Source: JBFFXF01 sp041569895 (lineage in GTDB: Bacteria; Planctomycetota; UBA8108; JACQVS01). From it: a stretch of 16,474 nucleotides of DNA. Below are positions 14,551 through 16,474 of the stretch, piece after piece. Made by a program: the position numbers and the translations under genes. The notes beneath the pieces are model-generated. The model ran no database searches and was not told the origin of the DNA. It was given only the letters and a program-made list of their open reading frames with translations. Location: positions 1 through 16,474 of the forward strand of contig JBFFXF010000165.1 in NCBI GenBank assembly GCA_041569895.1. Direction: 5' to 3'. The number at the start of each line of letters is the position of its first letter. The stretch's first letter is position 1.

Positions 14551-15503
14551 ACGCTGCCGTCGTCGTGCATGGCGCGTCGAAGTGGTACGGCGCCGTCATC
14601 GGGGTCAACGAGGTCAGCCTCGAGATCGAGCCCGGACTCACCGGGCTCCTCGGGCCGAACGGCGCGGGAAAGACGACTCTGATGAAGCTGATCACGGGTC
14701 AGCTTCGCCCGTCGATCGGCGAGGTGCGAGTGCACGGACAGCCCGTCTGGCGGCGCGCTCTCGCGAGGAAGCGTCTCGGGTACTCTCCCGACGGAGATCG
14801 ATTCCACGAGGAGCTCACCGGCTTCCAGTTCGTCTATTCGATGGCGCGTCTCTGCGGTCTCGAGCGCCGCGATGCGCGGCAGCGGACGGAGCGCACGCTC
14901 GCGCGCGTCGGCATGGCCGATCGCTCCTGGAAGCGCCTCCGCGAATGCTCGAAGGGAATGCGCCAGCGGATCAAGCTCGCCCAGGCGCTCGTCCACGCCC
15001 CCGACGTGCTGGTTCTCGACGAGCCGCTCTCCGGAGTCGATCCTCCCGGACGTCTCGAGCTCATGGACCTCTTCCGCGAGCTCAAGGAGGAGAGTCGCAC
15101 CGTGCTGATATCGAGCCATATCCTCGAGGAGGTCGAGGCGGTGACCGATCGTGTCATCCTCATGGCCCACGGTCGCGTCATCGCGTCCGGCACGGTGGCG
15201 CGCATCCGCGACCTCATGGACGACTACCCGCTCACCGTGCGCATCGTCACGGACCGCGCCCGCGAGCTCGCCGCGGAGCTCATCGCGCACGAGCGCGTCG
15301 TCAGCGTGCGCGTCGACGAGGGGAACGGCGTCGAGCCGGGCCGCGTCGTCCTGCGCGTTCGGGGCGCCGAGCACTTCTTCAGGGAGCTGCCCTCGCTGGT
15401 GACGTCGCGCGGACTCGACGTCCGCTCGGTCGAGCCGCTCGACGCATCGGCGGCCGCGATCTTCGATTACCTGGTCGGCGGACGGCGGGAGGTCGACTCG
15501 TGA
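14547..15503 (+). CDS. ABC transporter ATP-binding protein 2
   Basis: The 318-residue product has Walker A GPNGAGKTT at 36-44, signature SKGMRQR at 135-141, Walker B VLVLDEP at 154-160, D-loop SGVDP and H-loop His191. A variable C-terminal extension of about 90 residues follows. Start GTG 14547 has GGAGG seven bases upstream and a 4-nt overlap with the permease 1 stop. It is related to ATPase 1 but clearly diverged in the helical region and tail, suggesting an old duplication rather than a recent one. It is expected to pair with permease 2 at 15500, or to form a heterodimer with ATPase 1. Which of these holds cannot be decided from sequence. Confidence 0.94.
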   Translation: MNAAVVVHGASKWYGAVIGVNEVSLEIEPGLTGLLGPNGAGKTTLMKLITGQLRPSIGEVRVHGQPVWRRALARKRLGYSPDGDRFHEELTGFQFVYSMARLCGLERRDARQRTERTLARVGMADRSWKRLRECSKGMRQRIKLAQALVHAPDVLVLDEPLSGVDPPGRLELMDLFRELKEESRTVLISSHILEEVEAVTDRVILMAHGRVIASGTVARIRDLMDDYPLTVRIVTDRARELAAELIAHERVVSVRVDEGNGVEPGRVVLRVRGAEHFFRELPSLVTSRGLDVRSVEPLDASAAAIFDYLVGGRREVDS

Positions 15504-16270
15504 CCGAACAGCTCCGCGCCTGGACGTTCCTCGTGACCTACTCGCTGCGACGACAGCTGTTCTCCACCAAGGTCATCGTCGCGGCGGGGCTTCTCGGCAT
15601 CTCGTGCCTCCTGGTGCTGCTGGCGAGCATGCGACGGACCATCTCGCCGCAGTGGTTCGGTGAGGTGGTGACGCTGGCGCTCTACAGCCCGTTCGTCTTC
15701 CCGATGCTCCTGCTCGGCTTCGGCACCGGCGCCCTCGGCGACGACCGCGACGAGGGCACGCTCGGCTACTTGTTGACGCGACCGCTGCCGCGCTCGAGCA
15801 TCTACCTCGGCAAGCTCGTCGCGACGCTCCCGATCGCGCTCACCCTCGCGATCGGCGGACTCTGGCTCCTCTGCAGCATCGCGTCGAGGACCGGCACACC
15901 CGAGATGGCGGACGTCTTCGGCGTGCTCGCCTGGCCTCACGTCCTGGCAGCGATCGCGTACCTGTCGTTCTTCCACTTCCTCGCCGTCGCCTTCCGCCAC
16001 TCGACGATCATCGCCATCGTCTACGTGCTCTTCATCGAGGTCTTCCTCGGAACGGTCCCCGGCGTCATCAAGCGCGTCTCGATCCGCTTCTACTCGTCAT
16101 CGATGACCTTCGACAGCGGCAGCCGCCTCGGCATCGCGCCCCCCGAGGACCTCGTCTTCCAGCCGATCAGCGGCGCCGCGGCGACGGCGACGCTGATGCT
16201 CATCACCGCGGGGTTCCTCGCCGCGGGAACGTGGGTGTTCGCGAGGCGGGAGTTCCGCGACGTGACGTGA
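15500..16270 (+). CDS. ABC-2 type permease 2
   Basis: The 256-residue product has about six membrane segments (near 23-42, 58-78, 103-126, 143-163, 168-190 and 225-246). It also has the ABC-2 motif DDRDEGTLGYLLTRPLPRSS at 81-100, followed by YLGKL. GTG 15500 overlaps the ATPase 2 stop as GTGA, with GGGAGG seven bases upstream. It is the last gene of the five-gene operon. The composite repeat begins eight bases after its stop, so the transcript's 3' end is probably within or near that repeat. It would form the membrane part of the second exporter. Substrate unknown. Confidence 0.92.
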   Translation: MTEQLRAWTFLVTYSLRRQLFSTKVIVAAGLLGISCLLVLLASMRRTISPQWFGEVVTLALYSPFVFPMLLLGFGTGALGDDRDEGTLGYLLTRPLPRSSIYLGKLVATLPIALTLAIGGLWLLCSIASRTGTPEMADVFGVLAWPHVLAAIAYLSFFHFLAVAFRHSTIIAIVYVLFIEVFLGTVPGVIKRVSIRFYSSSMTFDSGSRLGIAPPEDLVFQPISGAAATATLMLITAGFLAAGTWVFARREFRDVT

Positions 16271-16277
16271 TGGGCGT

Positions 16278-16437
16278 GGTCTCTGGTCTCTGGTCTCTGG
16301 TCTCGGACTCGGACTCGGACTCGGACTCGGGGTCGGGGTCGGGGTCGGAATCGGAGTCGGAAATCGGATCTCGAGAATCGGGAACGGGAACGGGCACGGG
16401 AACGGGACCGGGGACGGGGACGGGGACGGGCACGGCG
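16278..16437 (+). repeat. second composite heptamer/hexamer repeat with period-6 G-tracts
   Basis: GGTCTCT occurs three times at 16278-16298. GGTCTCG and four GACTCG hexamers follow to 16329, then TCGG-based hexamers to about 16376. Nine G-tracts follow at exact 6-nt spacing, starting at 16380, 16386, 16392, 16398, 16404, 16410, 16416, 16422 and 16428. Three of these are GGGG. The module order and strand match the block at 5544-5751. It lies directly behind the ABC operon. Confidence 0.9.
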
Positions 16438-16442
16438 ATGGG

Positions 16443-16474
16443 TCAGAACGGCAGCGACTTGATCACCGCATGGA
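16443..16474 (-). CDS. possible C-terminal end of a minus-strand gene
   Basis: Reading the minus strand from the right edge gives about ten codons ending HAVIKSLPF followed by TGA at 16445-16443. The frame is open to the edge and lies convergent to the ABC operon, just past the repeat. The ending loosely recalls the C-termini of DUF1585-type planctomycete proteins, but ten residues are too few to assign a family. Confidence 0.3.
   Translation of the reverse strand, partial: HAVIKSLPF

Noticed and set aside
14160..15374. 404-codon minus-strand open frame
   Set aside because: Antisense to ATPase 2 and permease 1, which have full sets of family motifs.
16203..16433. 76-codon minus-strand frame with PVPVPVPG and SDSDPDP repeats
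   Set aside because: Translation of the composite repeat and the antisense end of permease 2; not a plausible protein.

Overview
The window is very GC-rich bacterial DNA. It carries a PSCyt2 (DUF1549)-type protein with a CxxCH motif and a discoidin-like domain, an FG-GAP/ASPIC-UnbV (CRTAC1-type) secreted protein, a redoxin / cytochrome-c-motif / copper-monooxygenase-like fusion, and a CBM9-like protein ending in two dockerin-like repeats and a Cys-rich tail. This gene set is typical of Planctomycetota or close relatives. That assignment is an inference from gene families; no rRNA or other marker gene is present.

Layout. 1-1340 (-): N-terminal part of a PSCyt2 protein that runs off the left edge and is not bounded by a stop in the window. 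1438-1962 (+): small lipoprotein with HEAT-like helices. 1963-2156: convergent gap filled by a long imperfect inverted repeat. 2157-4226 (-): secreted CBM9/Fn3/PA14-like/dockerin protein. 4227-4380: divergent promoter region with good sigma70-like boxes on both strands. 4381-5514 (+): TPR protein. 5544-5751: composite heptamer/hexamer repeat ending in a G-quadruplex-like tract. The minus-strand cluster 10813-5809 runs, in transcription order, RlmJ-like methyltransferase, redoxin/cytochrome/monooxygenase-like fusion, CRTAC1-type protein and hotdog thioesterase. Its first three genes overlap by 4 nt at each junction if the third starts at its TTG. 10956-11321 (+): cupin. 11416-16270 (+): a tightly overlapping five-gene operon of a DUF6786-like lipoprotein and two ABC-2 exporter pairs (ATPase, permease, ATPase, permease). 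16278-16437: second copy of the composite repeat, then about ten codons of a possible minus-strand gene end.

How it fits together. Most products look exported or envelope-associated (signal peptides, lipoboxes, haem and copper motifs, carbohydrate-binding and dockerin-like modules), so this appears to be an envelope or extracellular metabolism neighbourhood. The most unusual feature is the family of four intergenic repeats (5544-5751, 6261-6301, 10824-10876, 16278-16437) sharing a period-6 G-tract module. Two of them are long composites with the same module order. In all four, the G-rich strand is the sense strand of an adjacent gene.
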